From: Dentipellis sp. KUC8613
Lineage: Eukaryota > Basidiomycota > Agaricomycetes > Russulales > Hericiaceae
Reading direction: 5' to 3'
Assembly (NCBI GenBank): GCA_002286715.1
Contig: NSJX01000071.1
Span: 36,792-96,997 of the forward strand
DNA: 60,206 bases
Both the position numbers and the translations under genes were made by a program. The stretch's first letter is position 1. Each line of letters opens with the position of its first letter. The notes under the pieces are model-generated. The model was not told the DNA's origin and made no database searches. It saw only the letters and a program-made list of their open reading frames with translations. Shown here one piece after another: positions 1-11,243 of this stretch.

Positions 1-1800
1 GTCGAGCGTGCAGCAGGTGCTACGTACCTGATGTCCTTCTGCCTACTCCCTCGTCGTCTCCATGGCGATGTCGTCGCGCAAGCCTGCGGGCAGGCGGGCG
101 GGCGTATGTGCGGAGAAGAGGGTGCCTATGTTCGTGCTCGCCGAGCGAGCTGGATGACGGGAGAGAGGGAAGGGAAGGAGGAGGGAGGGGATGAGAGAGC
201 GAGAGAGCGAGAGAGATGTACAAGTCGAAGCCGCGTCTGCAACGGGCGTCGGGAATTGCCGGCTGCTGATACCTGCCGTTCGAAAGTTGGTGATTGTGAG
301 CGCTGTAAAATACGGTAAAATAGAAAATAAATTGTATGTCGTATAAAAGATACAAAAAAGCCATTGACGAGATGTGGAGGCGTTCAGACTCAAGCATAGC
401 TCAGAATGCCTCGCTCTGAGCCTCGATTCCTGTCAAGTTTTCGGTCCGCCGCGTTTGGACGGCGCGACTTGCACTGTGAGTCCGGTGCCTGCACGTTTTC
501 TATACACAACGGCCTGGCTACTCCACCTGCTTACATGAAATTTCGTCACTACATATGATTAGAGCCCTCCTACATCGTGTAATAATTCTGAATTTTATGA
601 ATTAATATTGCGGCCTGTATATTCAGATGTATACGCCCTTGAGTAATCGCTGACGCGCGCTTTGGTCTGTGCGTGGGAACCTCGAATGCTGGCACGCTAA
701 CACCGAACGCGCGTCGTCCTTCTTCTTTCCCCCATCCCACACCCTTCCGCCCACTTCCCCCTCTTTTTCCTCTCCTCTCCTCTCTTCTTCTCTAGCTGCG
801 CCGTGCCCGCACTTCTGTAAGTCGTTCTTCCTCGTATGTCCATTACGACTGATGATGAGCCTTTCAGCAGCGAGTGCTACGTGGCGCTCTAGACGCCCTC
901 GCGCACCTGCGTCTGCGCACTCTCATCATCCCCACGCCGTCACGCCCATCTCGTGCCGTTGCGCCTATCTCGTGCCGTCGCGCTCTCGACACGTTCGCGT
1001 GTCCTTGTCACACTGTGCTCATGCTCACTCGCCTTCATCATGCCATTCCCCCGCCGTCGCGCTCGTGTCGCACTTTCGCGCTGGCCGCACTCGGTTGCCC
1101 TTGTCGCACCCTCCCGCTCATCAGTGCCTGCGTCTTCGTGTCAGTGACAAGCCTGTGCCATCATGTTCTTGCCTTAGGTATGTACTATGACCCTGTTCTG
1201 TTTGTCCCTTGCATCTTGGTGAGTTTCTTTCTTCCTTCCCTACTTCTTTCTTCAACTGAACTGTCCTGTAGGTCTTTCAGTGTGTCTATCACAATGGCAT
1301 GTTGTTCTCCTAATCTATAAGGTCCTACTTCATACTCACCTTGAATATCCCAGACACTCTTCACTATTTGTTCTGTTATGCTTGAGATTTAGGTAGTTGT
1401 GGTAGATTAGCTGTTTTGTATTGTAGTATAGGAGTTAATATAATGCATTTCAATATTTTCACTGTTTGAAATTAAGCTCAAAGAAGCATCTGAAATATCC
1501 CAGTTGGATATACTGTATAGCTGCAGGGGTGGTTGCATTGCATGTATAGTTATTGGGGTTGTTATATTGTTTGCATAGAACATATAGTCTGTATAGCTTG
1601 TTGAGCACCTAGAGCAATCATAGTATAGTACATTGTTCTATAGCTGCCATAGCAATGTACCTTATTCCATAGCAGCCATAGCAATGTACCTTATCCCATA
1701 GCACTTCATAGCACTATCATAGCTGTGTGTGGTAGTTCTATAGTGTATCAACAATTCTACATTGCTATGGCCCTATATAAGCTATAAAAGGTATATATGT
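1..1800. other. Gene-poor, repeat-rich left edge
   Basis: No coding region is supportable here. Open frames at 20-400 and 669-1320 are compositional. Positions 720-800 are almost pure pyrimidine on the plus strand. Positions about 940-1100 contain degenerate tandem copies of a GC-rich unit (for example catctcgtgccg at about 950 and again about 20 nt later), which produces long but repetitive Arg/Ser/His-rich readings. From about 1320 the sequence turns AT-rich with many tatagc/catagca motifs up to the point where the Plavaka fragment begins. I infer that this is transposon-derived or decayed intergenic DNA. Confidence 0.5.
1646..1771. repeat. Short tandem plus inverted repeat beside the Plavaka fragment
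   Basis: The unit gccatagcaatgtaccttat occurs at about 1646 and again at about 1674, a 28-bp period. Its complement, tacattgctatggc, appears at about 1758-1771, so the stretch could fold as a hairpin. It lies within 40 bp of the end of the transposase fragment and may be a terminal or subterminal structure of a mobile element, but no target duplication was identified. Confidence 0.5.
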
Positions 1801-1808
1801 CTATAAAG

Positions 1809-2962
1809 CTATGGGAATTTTTTCAGATGCGTCAGTGTTGTCTTGTCCGAAGAAAGGATCACGCCGGCAAGAGTTGCACCTGCCGGGATCGCATTCTGAA
1901 ATATGAATTAGCAGGAATCTAGACTCCATGACAAGAACATAGTTTACCTGCTGAGCCCAAGCAGCATCACCTGTCATCCATTCACTGTATTGGCAGATAG
2001 CGCGCTCCGCGACTGTGAACACTCGGCGTGCATCGAAGTCCATGTGATCGTGAAAGAGTGGATTTCCAAACAAGAACTCCACACACTCGAGGGTGTCACG
2101 ATAGAATAGTCGTATAGGCTTTTTTGTTGGGAAACTGTCCACCGAGAGGGTATAGAAGTGCCACTGCGGCCCCGCAGGGAGAATTTCGACCTGCTCACGC
2201 AGTTCTCTAAAACTCCGGAAGGAAAGCGGCAGCTGCTTGATCTACCATATATCAGACATAGTCGGGCAGAAAAAGTAGAATGGTAGGTCATACCATGTCA
2301 AGCGATAGAAGTTCATCAACCTCTGCGTTCGAGAGGTTGCAGCGCTCGAGAAATGCAGCAAATTCCCACTCCGCCTGGGACTGGAATGGGTAGTAGGGAA
2401 GTCTATCACGCTCTGAAGAGAATTTGTCAGCACGGAATGTATCAAGGAAAGTTTGGCCTTTCCCAAATGTCTTAGACGGCCGCGGATGTAAGACTTCATG
2501 AATTGTGCTCCTCTCGAGGGACGGAGCTGGATTTGTTTCACTGGAGACAGGGACATGGTTGGAACCGACAAGGTCCGATGGCTCAAATTGATTCCAGACT
2601 TGCTCGTCGACCCATGCATTGTTGTCTTTGTTGTTGTCATCGGAAACGACCTGAAGCTGACCATGATCCACTGGAAGGCGGACGTTGTGAGGCTGTGATG
2701 TGGACTCCACGCCAAAGTCGCCACTCTGATGAGTACTGCAGCCCACCTCGGGGGTCTGTTGCTGAGAAGAGCGGGTACTTGACGTAGCGGCCATGCGAGC
2801 GATAACTGACGAAGTCCAGCCTGCACAACGGGAATGTGGAATGTTCAAGTGGATATGCACGGCCTTCTGGCTAGAAAACGGTCGGTGACAGCAGGGACAA
2901 GAAAAATAAGTGCGTATCTTCGATGTCCTAGGCATTCCATGCCTTTGTCGAGGCCGGTGCAT
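1809..2962 (-). pseudogene. Plavaka-type transposase, 5' half only
   Basis: This is the N-terminal part of a Plavaka (CACTA-like DNA transposon) transposase. The first exon, from ATG 2962, encodes a C2H2-like finger (CPCCHRPF...HLNIPHSRC) and a region resembling the Plavaka linker (FLERCNLSNAEVDELLSLD). After an intron at about 2287-2230 come the family hallmarks RDTLECVEFLFGNPLF and ICQYSEWMTGDAAW. After a second intron (about 1950-1900) comes ATLAGVILSSDKTTLTHLKK, which matches the family's SSDKT block. The reading then stops at TAG 1809-1811 and runs into AT-rich repeats, so most of the catalytic domain is missing. Full proteins are usually several times longer. The identity rests on several co-linear motifs. 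The copy is presumably dead, though the 5' half is open and its splice sites look intact. Confidence 0.8.
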
Positions 2963-3097
2963 GGTGGACGTCGTCAACGCAAGACGTGGGAAAACGAACT
3001 TCAGCAGACGCGTCGTGACTCGTGACTAGTGACTGTCTTGTTCAAACTCCAACGTGCGTTCAACGTTCAAGCTGCTTCAAGCTCGAGAGCACCAACG

Positions 3098-3908
3098 ATG
3101 TCGATGAGCTCTCACACATCCCATTCCCCTCGACAGCATTCATCATCTCCTGGAGAAGACCGCCGCCGTCCTCGTTCAAGCCAGCCTCCCTCGCCCCGCG
3201 CGTCTATACTTGGCACGCAATTCCACCTACAGGCACGTCGTCGCTCCCGTGATGGAAGTTTCTTGAACAAAGTACCAAATGTTGGTCTTCATTTTCTCTA
3301 ATGCATCCTTCCTTCGTGACATTAACATGAGACAGCTTGGTGCAATCGATACAGAAGAGGATGTGGACCTCTACCTTCGATTCGCTCGTGCTAAGCGCGA
3401 CGCTCAGCTTGTCGAGAAGACTCTAGCAGAGATGAGGCTCAAGGAGTCTCTGCTGAGCGTGTCGATCTATATGAAGGCACTTTCTTCGGCACGAGCTGAG
3501 CTTCTCGATGCTGAGATGTACGTGGGCAAGGTGCGGGCTGCAGTGCGACGGAGCGGCTTGAAGGTAGCGGTCGGGATACCATCAGACACCCTCACGGTAC
3601 GTTGTCTCAGTTGTGCTTACTCGCTAAAGTCAATGACGCCTCCGCAGCCTCTTCGCCATATCGAAGATTTCATCACTGTTGACTCCCATGACTGTTCACA
3701 TTCGTCCTCGCCTCCGCACGAGCCCCCCGTTGATGCATTCTCAACCGAATCTCAGTCTTCCGAATTGGACCTCCAGGAAATGGCCACCGAAGCTCATCCC
3801 ACCAATGAACAGTACAACGGCGCGCATCGCGGTGGTCTGAGGGCAGATGACTCCGAGATCATGTGGCAGGCGCTGGGTTTCAGTCCGCGTTCAAAGCTGC
3901 GAGATTAG
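3098..3908 (+). CDS. Hypothetical protein divergent from the Plavaka fragment
   Basis: Three exons are proposed: 3098-3271, 3336-3596 and 3648-3908. The introns are 64 nt (gtacca...gacag, phase 0) and 51 nt (gtacgt...ccgcag, in frame), giving 231 aa. I do not recognise the product. The N-terminal ~50 residues are Ser/Arg/Pro-rich and look disordered. Residues ~60-140 are a charged, helix-forming stretch (AKRDAQLVEKTLAEMRLKES) that could be a coiled coil. The C-terminal third is acidic and Ser-rich. The earlier in-frame codon at 3029 is GTG, so ATG 3098 was chosen. Only about 135 bp separate it from the transposase start, so the two could share a promoter. It might be element cargo or a host gene flanking an insertion; the sequence does not decide. 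Confidence 0.5.
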
Positions 3909-4512
3909 ATCCGTAGTCCAAACTGTATTTGATTGCCTAAGATTTCTATTCCTTCGAGAGTTTGTTAGTGCCTCTACAAGTTTTGTCTGAATGAAGTTGT
4001 TCTGCATGTTTCTCGAGAGTACGACACGTTTCGTGGTCTTGAGATTGGGGCATATCGTCTGTAACCGCGCAGATATCCCGGAGGTTATCTCAATCTGATG
4101 TGATAATATCAAATCCCCAAACACATGTCATTGCTGTGCCGTTCTCAAGCTCTTGCAAGCACTAGCAAGACATGAAAAACAACACCGAAAGTGGCATCTG
4201 ATACCATTCAGCTCTAGGCTGTACAAGACTGCTCAAGCTATTTCAAGCTGCTCTGAGCGGCTCGAGCTCTAACAAGCTTCGCAAGCACGACTGTTTTACT
4301 GATGCAAGGTCTTGTAGCACTTGCTAGTTTGAATTTACCTCGGGTTCACACTCGAAAAGGGGTGCAAATCAGGTAATCACGAATATCACAACTTCACCAG
4401 TGCCGGCAACAAAGCTAGATATATATGCCAGACTAGATACGCTGTTTGCTGCAAAACTACAGGACTTGAATATGCACACTCAAAGATATTCTGTTCCGTT
4501 CCAAGTAGAGAC
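3909..4512. other. Intergenic spacer with AAGC-rich imperfect repeats
   Basis: No gene is seen. Between about 4143 and 4330 there are repeated aagctc/gcaagcac/tagcaag words in both orientations (cttgcaagcactagcaag near 4152, tagcacttgctag near 4315). This hints at a small decayed inverted-repeat element, but the arms do not pair well enough to call. Confidence 0.35.
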
Positions 4513-4593
4513 TTCGGATACGGGGAATCGAACCCCGAGCTATCGCGCACGCTGAATGAGAGGCGATAATGTTAGCCATTACACCATATCCGA
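4513..4593 (-). tRNA. tRNA-Glu (anticodon CTC) with a 9-nt intron
   Basis: On the minus strand the gene reads 5' TCGGATA...TATCCGA plus discriminator A, a perfect 7-bp acceptor stem. The D-arm is GGTGTAATGGCTAACA. The anticodon stem ATCGC/GCGAT holds anticodon CTC at 4560-4558, and a T-arm with GGTTCGATTCC follows. The anticodon loop is closed only if 9 nt (4548-4556) are removed after position 37, the canonical site for eukaryotic tRNA introns. That leaves a 72-nt mature tRNA, typical of fungal tRNA-Glu. Internal A and B boxes are present. It stands alone between two protein genes. Confidence 0.93.
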
Positions 4594-5132
4594 TCGACAA
4601 ATAGTAGCTTTTAAAGCAATATCTCTAGCTAATTGGCCACAATATTAATTGGAACAACCTACTCCGTGTGAAGTTATTGCTGGACCTTGTACTCGAGTAC
4701 ATATGTGAAGTTTGTTTCATGGACTATTGATTTATAAAGACAATCTAGATCTGTTACATGCAGATTGTCGCGGTTGGCAAGCAGGTGGCAGGCATGGCCG
4801 CAGGCTCTATGATTTCTACCGGTCAAGGCGGCACCTACAAACAAACTGCGCACCATCATGCGCTATAGCGATGTGCCCAGCGCCGTTGAACCCCAGCTCT
4901 GTATGCTAGACATGTTTAGATTGAAAGAATAAAAGGTTTCCTGGACGTACATACAAGTCGTGTCCTTGCGTGGACCCTGTCACAGCCAAGAGCACGCGCG
5001 GCGTGGCCCGCGAATAGAGTACTTGGACAGGGTTCGTCTTCACGCCTTTCTTCGTTCGGACGACCACAGCGACCATGGCCACGACACAGCTACTCACCGA
5101 AAAGCTCGCTCCATTCCTGAGTTGTGTCCGGA
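4594..5132. other. Upstream region of the ketoacyl-CoA reductase gene
   Basis: No coding sequence is supportable. The short frames on both strands lack any recognisable motif or consistent splice structure. The last ~150 bp should contain the promoter and 5' leader of the gene starting at 5133; no clear TATA element was identified. Confidence 0.3.
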
Positions 5133-6507
5133 ATGAACGTGAGTGCAAGCCTTCTGGGCATCGAATATAACTCATTGTGGACAGTAAGCACGCGCTCTCC
5201 GCTCTCGCTGGCGCTTTTGGGGCTCGGAACATTCACGGCGGCATCTATACTGGTTTCTCTTGTCTCCCTGTTATACCGTGTCTTCCTTTCTCGAGGCACT
5301 AACGTGAGTCTGAGGTCTTGTCACGAAATCGCGTACTGACGACATCGTGCAGCTCAAGAAGTTCGGTGCCAAGAAAGGAGCATGGGCAGGTGCGCTCACG
5401 TCCTCGCGTTCTATACTCGTTCTCTAACCGTCACTACCTGGCATTGCAGTCGTAACCGGTGCATCTGATGGAATTGGCCGTGAATTCGCCCTCCAGCTCG
5501 CCAAAGCCGGCTTCAACATCCTCCTGGCCTCGCGCAACCCCGTCAAGCTGGCAGCCGTCGCGCAGGAGATCCGTGAGTCGCTCCGCGCATTTCCCTCGTC
5601 TCCCTCTCACAACGCGTGTCGCTGGAATTGCAGATGACAAGGTCGGCAAGGACGTCCGAACACACACCCACGCAATTGACTTCGCGCATGCTGACGATGC
5701 TGCCTACGCCCGCTTCGGCCACGCCCTCCAAGGACTCGACATCGGCGTCCTCGGTGCGTCGCCTATTCCTCCTCACCTGACACCCCTACTCATCTCGTCG
5801 CCTCTGCCTGTCAGTAAACAACGTTGGCAAGTCGCACGCGATGCCGACCGACTTCGTCGACACGCCCGCCGACGAGCTGCACGACATCGTCGCGATCAAC
5901 GTCAACGCGACCCTGCGCGTCACCGCGCTCGTCACGCCCGGCATGGTCTCTCGGTGCGCTCTGCTCCCCTGCGCTCGACGCGTCCGTTCCCTGACACGCC
6001 TCGCAGCCACCACGGCCTGATCCTCAACATTGGCTCCTTCGCCGGCTCCGCGCCCTCGCCCATGCTCGCGACCTACTCCGCCTCCAAGGCCTTCCTCGCA
6101 ACCTTCTCCGCCGCACTTGCTGCCGAGCTCGGGCCAAAGGGCATCACCGTCGAGCACGCCAACACCTACTTCGTCGTACGTCTTCCTTCTTCCTTCCCCC
6201 GCCGCCGCCCCTCTCCACGGCCGCATTCGCAACCTACCGTCACACTCACACTCCACGCGCACAGGTTTCCTCCATGTCGAAGATCCGCCGCCCCACCGCG
6301 CTCATCCCGCTCCCGCACACCTACGTGCGCGCCGTGCTCGCGTCCATCCGCGCGGGCAGCGCCGTGCCGTTCTGGACGCACGCGCTGCTCGACTACGTCA
6401 TGCACAGCGTCCCCGAGTGCGTCGTCGTCGCGTACGAGCACGCGCTGCACCGCGATATCCGCAAGCGCGCGCTCAGGAAGAAGGAGCGGGAGGCGAAGAA
6501 GGCGTGA
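5133..6507 (+). CDS. Very-long-chain 3-oxoacyl-CoA reductase (KAR, Ifa38 type)
   Basis: NADPH-dependent reductase of the ER fatty-acid elongation cycle, reducing 3-ketoacyl-CoA to 3-hydroxyacyl-CoA. Seven exons: 5133-5303, 5353-5389, 5450-5572, 5634-5753, 5815-5953, 6007-6175 and 6265-6507, giving 333 aa, about the family length. There is an N-terminal membrane segment (~residues 25-50), then a short-chain dehydrogenase fold with cofactor motif TGASDGIG (from ~72), NNVG, catalytic Ser207, and Tyr220 and Lys224 in YSASK. The C-terminus is Lys/Arg-rich (KKEREAKKA) but is not an exact KKXX retrieval signal. ATG 5133 is used because the in-frame codon at 5124 is GTG. All introns are about 50-90 nt and GT-AG. 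The family call is firm. Confidence 0.93.
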
Positions 6508-7125
6508 GTGGGCTGGTTGTGCTGGTGCGGAACTGCATCTGGGTGGACGACGCTGGTGCAGGGTGTGGCGAGACTGGGGTTGACAAAACTGCTTCGTGTA
6601 TAGCGTTCTAATGTGTTGGCGTTATAATGCCTCGAGATCTTTCGCCGCAGAATACTACTGCTGACGTCCTACTATACTCCGTGTGACGACGGCTTTTCTC
6701 TACTCATGCTCTCAAAACAACGCGCAGTTCATGCAATATATACACATATCGGCACTCCGGATCCCGAAAATTAAGGAGCTAAATACACAGAGTCCTGGAC
6801 CACCCCCGTCGTGCCCGCAAATAACCATACTGTAATCGCAAATTATCAAAAAGAGAGGGTAGGTCGGCATCGTGCCACTAAGGTATCTATCTGTATCTGT
6901 ATCTGTATGCAGGTATATATCGAGAATCAGCTTGGAAGAGCCGGTGGTGGTGGTGGTGGTGGTGGTGGTGGTATACGTAAATGCTACAAATGAAAAAGGA
7001 GGGAACAACAACAGGTCGACCCTGTCAGGGGCGACATTCGGTGCAGGGAGAGTGGGAGGGGAGAGGAAGTGGTAGAGGTACAGAGAGCGGAAGGGGCGGG
7101 CTGGGGACGGGGGCAGAGGCTGGGG
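6508..7125. repeat. Convergent 3' spacer with (GGT)10 microsatellite
   Basis: This is the tail-to-tail spacer between the reductase (plus) and the RhoGAP gene (minus). It holds ten perfect GGT units at 6943-6972, preceded at about 6884-6909 by a tatctg repeat. No gene is seen. The repeat is likely length-polymorphic. Confidence 0.85.
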
Positions 7126-10100
7126 CTATGCGTGCGGACGCCGGCGGAGCTTCGACGTTCGCGGCGCTGGGGACGTGGATACGGCGCCCAGACCGTGCTT
7201 GGGCACGTAGTCCGGGTCGATCTCGTCACATTTGAGATGAAGCAGGAGATTGTGGACGAAGGTCTGCTCATATCTGTGGCGACGCACATGAGCCATTTTA
7301 CCCAGAGCAGGATAGAGTGAATGGACTCACTGAGCGTTGGTGAACACGATAGCCATTGAGTCCGAACTACATCGTAGCAGATTCGGAGCCATGACGAGCG
7401 CGAGATTCGCACTGGTCATCTTCGTCGCGACCAGGACCTTCTCGTCAAGGAACAGCTGCAAGAAGCTCACAACGAACAACACGACGCGGCGGTTGATCGT
7501 AGGCAAACGCTCGACGATACCAACACACGCATCGGGGTCCCCTCCATACGTGATGCAGTCGTTGTACATCTCCTCCGGCACGAGCGGGTCGCACAGCTCG
7601 CGCAGCCACAGCTTCAGCAGCGACGCGAGCACATGCGGATCGTCGACGCCCTCGAGGTTGTAGTACCCCTTGTCGATACGCAGCTTCAGCTCAGATACCG
7701 AGTCGCCGTCGCCCGGCACGCGGAAGATCCCCTCGGACTTCGTCCCGCCGAGCGCGAGGATCCCGTCTGAGAGGAAGGGCAGGATGATCGGGATCTTTTG
7801 GTGCGGGTAGTTGCGCTCCTGCAGGCGGTAGATGGCGTCGAGCGACTCGCCGAATGTCGACGGGTTGAACGCGGCGTCCTATATCCCCGAGAGATTAGGT
7901 GGCGTACGCGGCGGAAACAACACAACGTACCGAGGCGGTCTCAATTTCTGATACTGTTGGTGGCTTGCCTCGGGGACCCTTCTTTGCGATGATCGTCAAT
8001 CGCTTAAGGCAGTATTTGGCCATGATGTCAACGCGACCCTCCGTCTGCCCTGTCCGCTGATGCAAGAACGATTGGAGATACGGCTCGAAGTTCTTCGAAG
8101 GGGGAAACGTGACGAGAAGCACGCAGAGAAGCTGCCAGCCCTTGAACACGCTTTCGCTGCGCCGGAATCAGCATCAGTGCTGGGCCGCCTATCAAAGAGG
8201 GTGTAGAACATACGTATTCGCATTGCCCGTAAGCTGTTTGGTAAGTTGGCAGTAAATTTCATCGCGCAGCTCTCCGTGGGTCAGGCCCTCGCCGAGAAGC
8301 CACCGTTCCTCCTCCAAGAGCCCAAACATCCCCGAGGGAAGCGAGGTCGTGGACGCACTGAACGACGGTACGGTTGAAGTTCCGTCGTTATGACGTGGTC
8401 CGCCCCTGGTCTCCCGCTCCCGATCGCCCATGAGGCGCTGCATGACCTTGAAGATCTTGACAGCGTCCTTGTGCAACGGCCGAGGGAGGTTGAGAAGGGG
8501 CGACGCAAGGGGCGCCTGAGCACCATACAAGCGTCAGAGAGTACACACAACTGCAAACTGGGCAAGCGGACCTTTTGCCAAGTCATCATTTGCTCCATCG
8601 GAATCTTGCGCTTGAATATGAAGCCCGTACGATGTGTTGAGAAGTACTGCTTCGCAAACTCGGACTCGACGAACTGCTGGATGTCTCCTGCAAGGTCTGA
8701 GGGCAGGATAGGGTATAATCTGGACGCAATTTAGTATGTTGTCTGCTTATGGTCGACAAGACACTCACCCAGTACTCAGCGTAGCAGTGGTACTCCCATG
8801 AGAGATAATATGGCGCTGGGGAGCCTCAACTGGTATAGGCTTGCCCTCCGCTCTCGTCTTGACAGGGCTCAACTTCATCGTTGCCTCTGCGATCGACTCT
8901 CAATGCCCACCTTCAGACATACGCAAAGCACCACGCACCAGTATTAAACACAGGCCCACTGATCTCCTTCCCCGCAATCTTAGGTCCAGCTGAAGGTGGT
9001 CCCGGCAGCGGGCGCTTCGGCGACGGCGGCACGATACCCAACTTATCCTTCTCCCCATCCTTCTCCATTGCACTCGCATACCCGCTCTCTACCGATATCT
9101 TCCCGATAGACCTAGGCGACGGTGGCGTCTGCGCGAGGAGCTCAACAGCGGCATGAAGCGACTGCGGTGGAGAGCGCTGCGGGAGGTAAGACGCGGTCTT
9201 GGCCCGAGGCCGCTCGTCAATGGGAGTCGACGGGGCCGAGGCCTTGGGCGTCGGCGGGCGCTGGCTACGTGTCGAGCCTGAGCGGTTTAGCGAGACCGCG
9301 GAAAGTGACTTGCGTGATTGTGCAGGAGAGGACGGTGCTGATGCCTCACTCAGATACGGCGAGCCCGGGATCGGCGGGAGGTGGCCTGCCGTGAGGCTGC
9401 TCGCGCCGTGCGACCATGAGCGTGCGCTGCCAGACGACGGGGCGTGCGGCGCGGGGCCGTGTCCGAGCGTGTGGTACTGATCGCTAGAGAAGCTGCGTCG
9501 GATGGCAGGCGCCTGCGAGCTCTTGCGGTGCACGGAGTTGTTCACGGGGCTGCTCGCAGAGGCGGGGATGCGCCCACCGCTACGCGAGGAGGACTGCGAG
9601 GTGCGACCTTGTGCGGGCGGGGGTGAGGTGCGTTGGTCCGCGGCGTAGGAACGTGAGCGCCCATTTGAGGGGCGTCGGGCCGGGGAGGACGATGCAGCTG
9701 CGATAGCTTCAGAGGCAGATACGGCTTCTGCAGTCGTAAATGTTTTGGAGAGGCGGCGGCCGAGGGCCGTATTCTGTGCAAAATAGGTATGGGAAGGATG
9801 GTGTTGCAGGGAGAATGCTTACTTGAAGGACGGTGAGTGGGATAACGAAACCTTCAGGTTTCTCCCAGACAGTTTCCCCTGTCTTCGTGTGGTAATAATA
9901 CGGAATCCCTCCGCGGGACTCGTCGCTAATTTCCCACCACTCGCCGTTATCATTTGGGGGAAGCCTGATGCACGGAGGTGTCAGAGCACGCAGACGTTCA
10001 AGCATATGAACCGTACACAAAGTTCCCGACCGGAGGGTCCCAAGAGACTTGGCCAGTCGCAGGGCACGCGAAGAAAGATGCGCCGGACTAGACAGAAGGC

Positions 10101-10404
10101 CGGTGCGAACTCAGCGAGGATCCGCGGCACAAGACAGAAGACGCACCTGAGGATCGACGAGAGTAACCCAGAAGTTAGAGCCCCACTGCGCTTCGTCCTT
10201 CGTGCTGCCAACTGTGCCAGTCGAGCTCTTGGGCCGTCGGAGAGCAGGCTTGACGGGTGCGCCGTTGACGTGGACCTCAGGCGTGCTGGCTGCCATGTCG
10301 GGGTTCCGGCCGGGCTTCCCTTTGTCGGGCGAAGTGTGGGTGCTATTTACGGAACCATTTGTGAATGACGCAGCTTTGGGCGATAACGGAGGGTTCTGGG
10401 ACAT
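7126..10404 (-). CDS. RhoGAP with two WW domains and a MyTH4 domain (ARHGAP39/Vilse-like)
   Basis: Predicted GTPase-activating protein for Rho/Rac/Cdc42, of roughly 850-900 aa. The first exons are 10404-10147, 10087-10017, 9964-9823 and then a long exon from 9773. A first WW-like module is split between exons 1 and 2 (NFWVTLVDPQ ... VSWDPPVGNF). A second, WW2, is GEWWEISDESRGGIPYYYH..TGETVWEKP. A ~280-residue Ser/Pro-rich linker follows, then a MyTH4 domain (HGELRDEIYCQLTKQLTGN) and a C-terminal RhoGAP domain with arginine finger in GIFRV and the PHVLASLLKLWLRELCDPL block. It ends in a basic tail at TAG 7126-7128. This order is known for animal ARHGAP39. WW domains suggest proline-rich partners; MyTH4 suggests a microtubule or myosin link. 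Middle exon edges were not all fixed. Confidence 0.88.
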
Positions 10405-11243
10405 CTAGTTGAGAGAAAGGAAAGACGGGCGGCGTGCGGGGCAGCGGGGAGGTTCGAGCGAGGCGCGCGGAGGTCGGAGGTTGCGGTAATCAGTTGTATT
10501 GTAGCCAACCGTATTATATCCTGGTGCAAGAAAAGAAAAGTGAGAGGTATCGCGGGTTGTCTGCTGCAGAAAGGCGGGTATATGGTCCAGAGGGGCGAAG
10601 GAAAGAAAGATATCAAGCTGGCGTCCATTGACTGCCGTGAACCCGGCTTCGCGTACCTAGAATCTTACTAATTATGTAATTTTTCTCCATGTCACAAGTA
10701 CGCTTGCGAACCGATGCATGGAGGGTTTCCAGAGGTTCGCAGCCGTTGCGCTCTTCACAGGACATAACGCAGACAAGGACGCAGATGAGAGATGCTCAGC
10801 AAGATGAATGATCTGGTAGCAAACAGCGTCCGTGGCTCTGTATGTCGGTGCAACTGCATCAAAGCCTGATTCAAATAACAAACCCTGTCCTAGGGTATCA
10901 GTAAATCGTGACCGTCGTGTCACTATCTTCTCGACCCATTGCCATGCTCACCAGAATGCAACTAGCTGCCATAGTAAGGCCATCTGGAGCTGCGCAACTC
11001 GGGCTTCAGGAAGGTAGCAACGATCTGATTTCTATCGAATAGATTGTGCATGCTATCGGCTACATGAATCCCTACGTGACTGCGTAGCGTCACGGTGATA
11101 TAAATTCTAAGAATCAGATATTGATAATGTAGACAGCGTGAAAGACCCTTCATCTACGGGCAGAGGGATTATACTGGGGCATACAATGCAAGGAAACATA
11201 GATGAAGAAATAATTGAAGATGAATATGGCAGAACGAAGAAAT
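10405..11243. other. Intergenic spacer
   Basis: This is the upstream side of the RhoGAP gene and the downstream side of the HNH pseudogene. Short open frames on both strands show no family motif and no splice structure. Nothing else is supportable. Confidence 0.3.

Noticed and set aside
669..1320. Long plus frames at the left edge
   Set aside because: They are produced by degenerate GC-rich tandem repeats and pyrimidine tracts; the translations are low-complexity His/Ser/Arg.
4143..4330. Possible small inverted-repeat element with cttgcaagcac arms
   Set aside because: The arms match only in patches and no flanking duplication was found.
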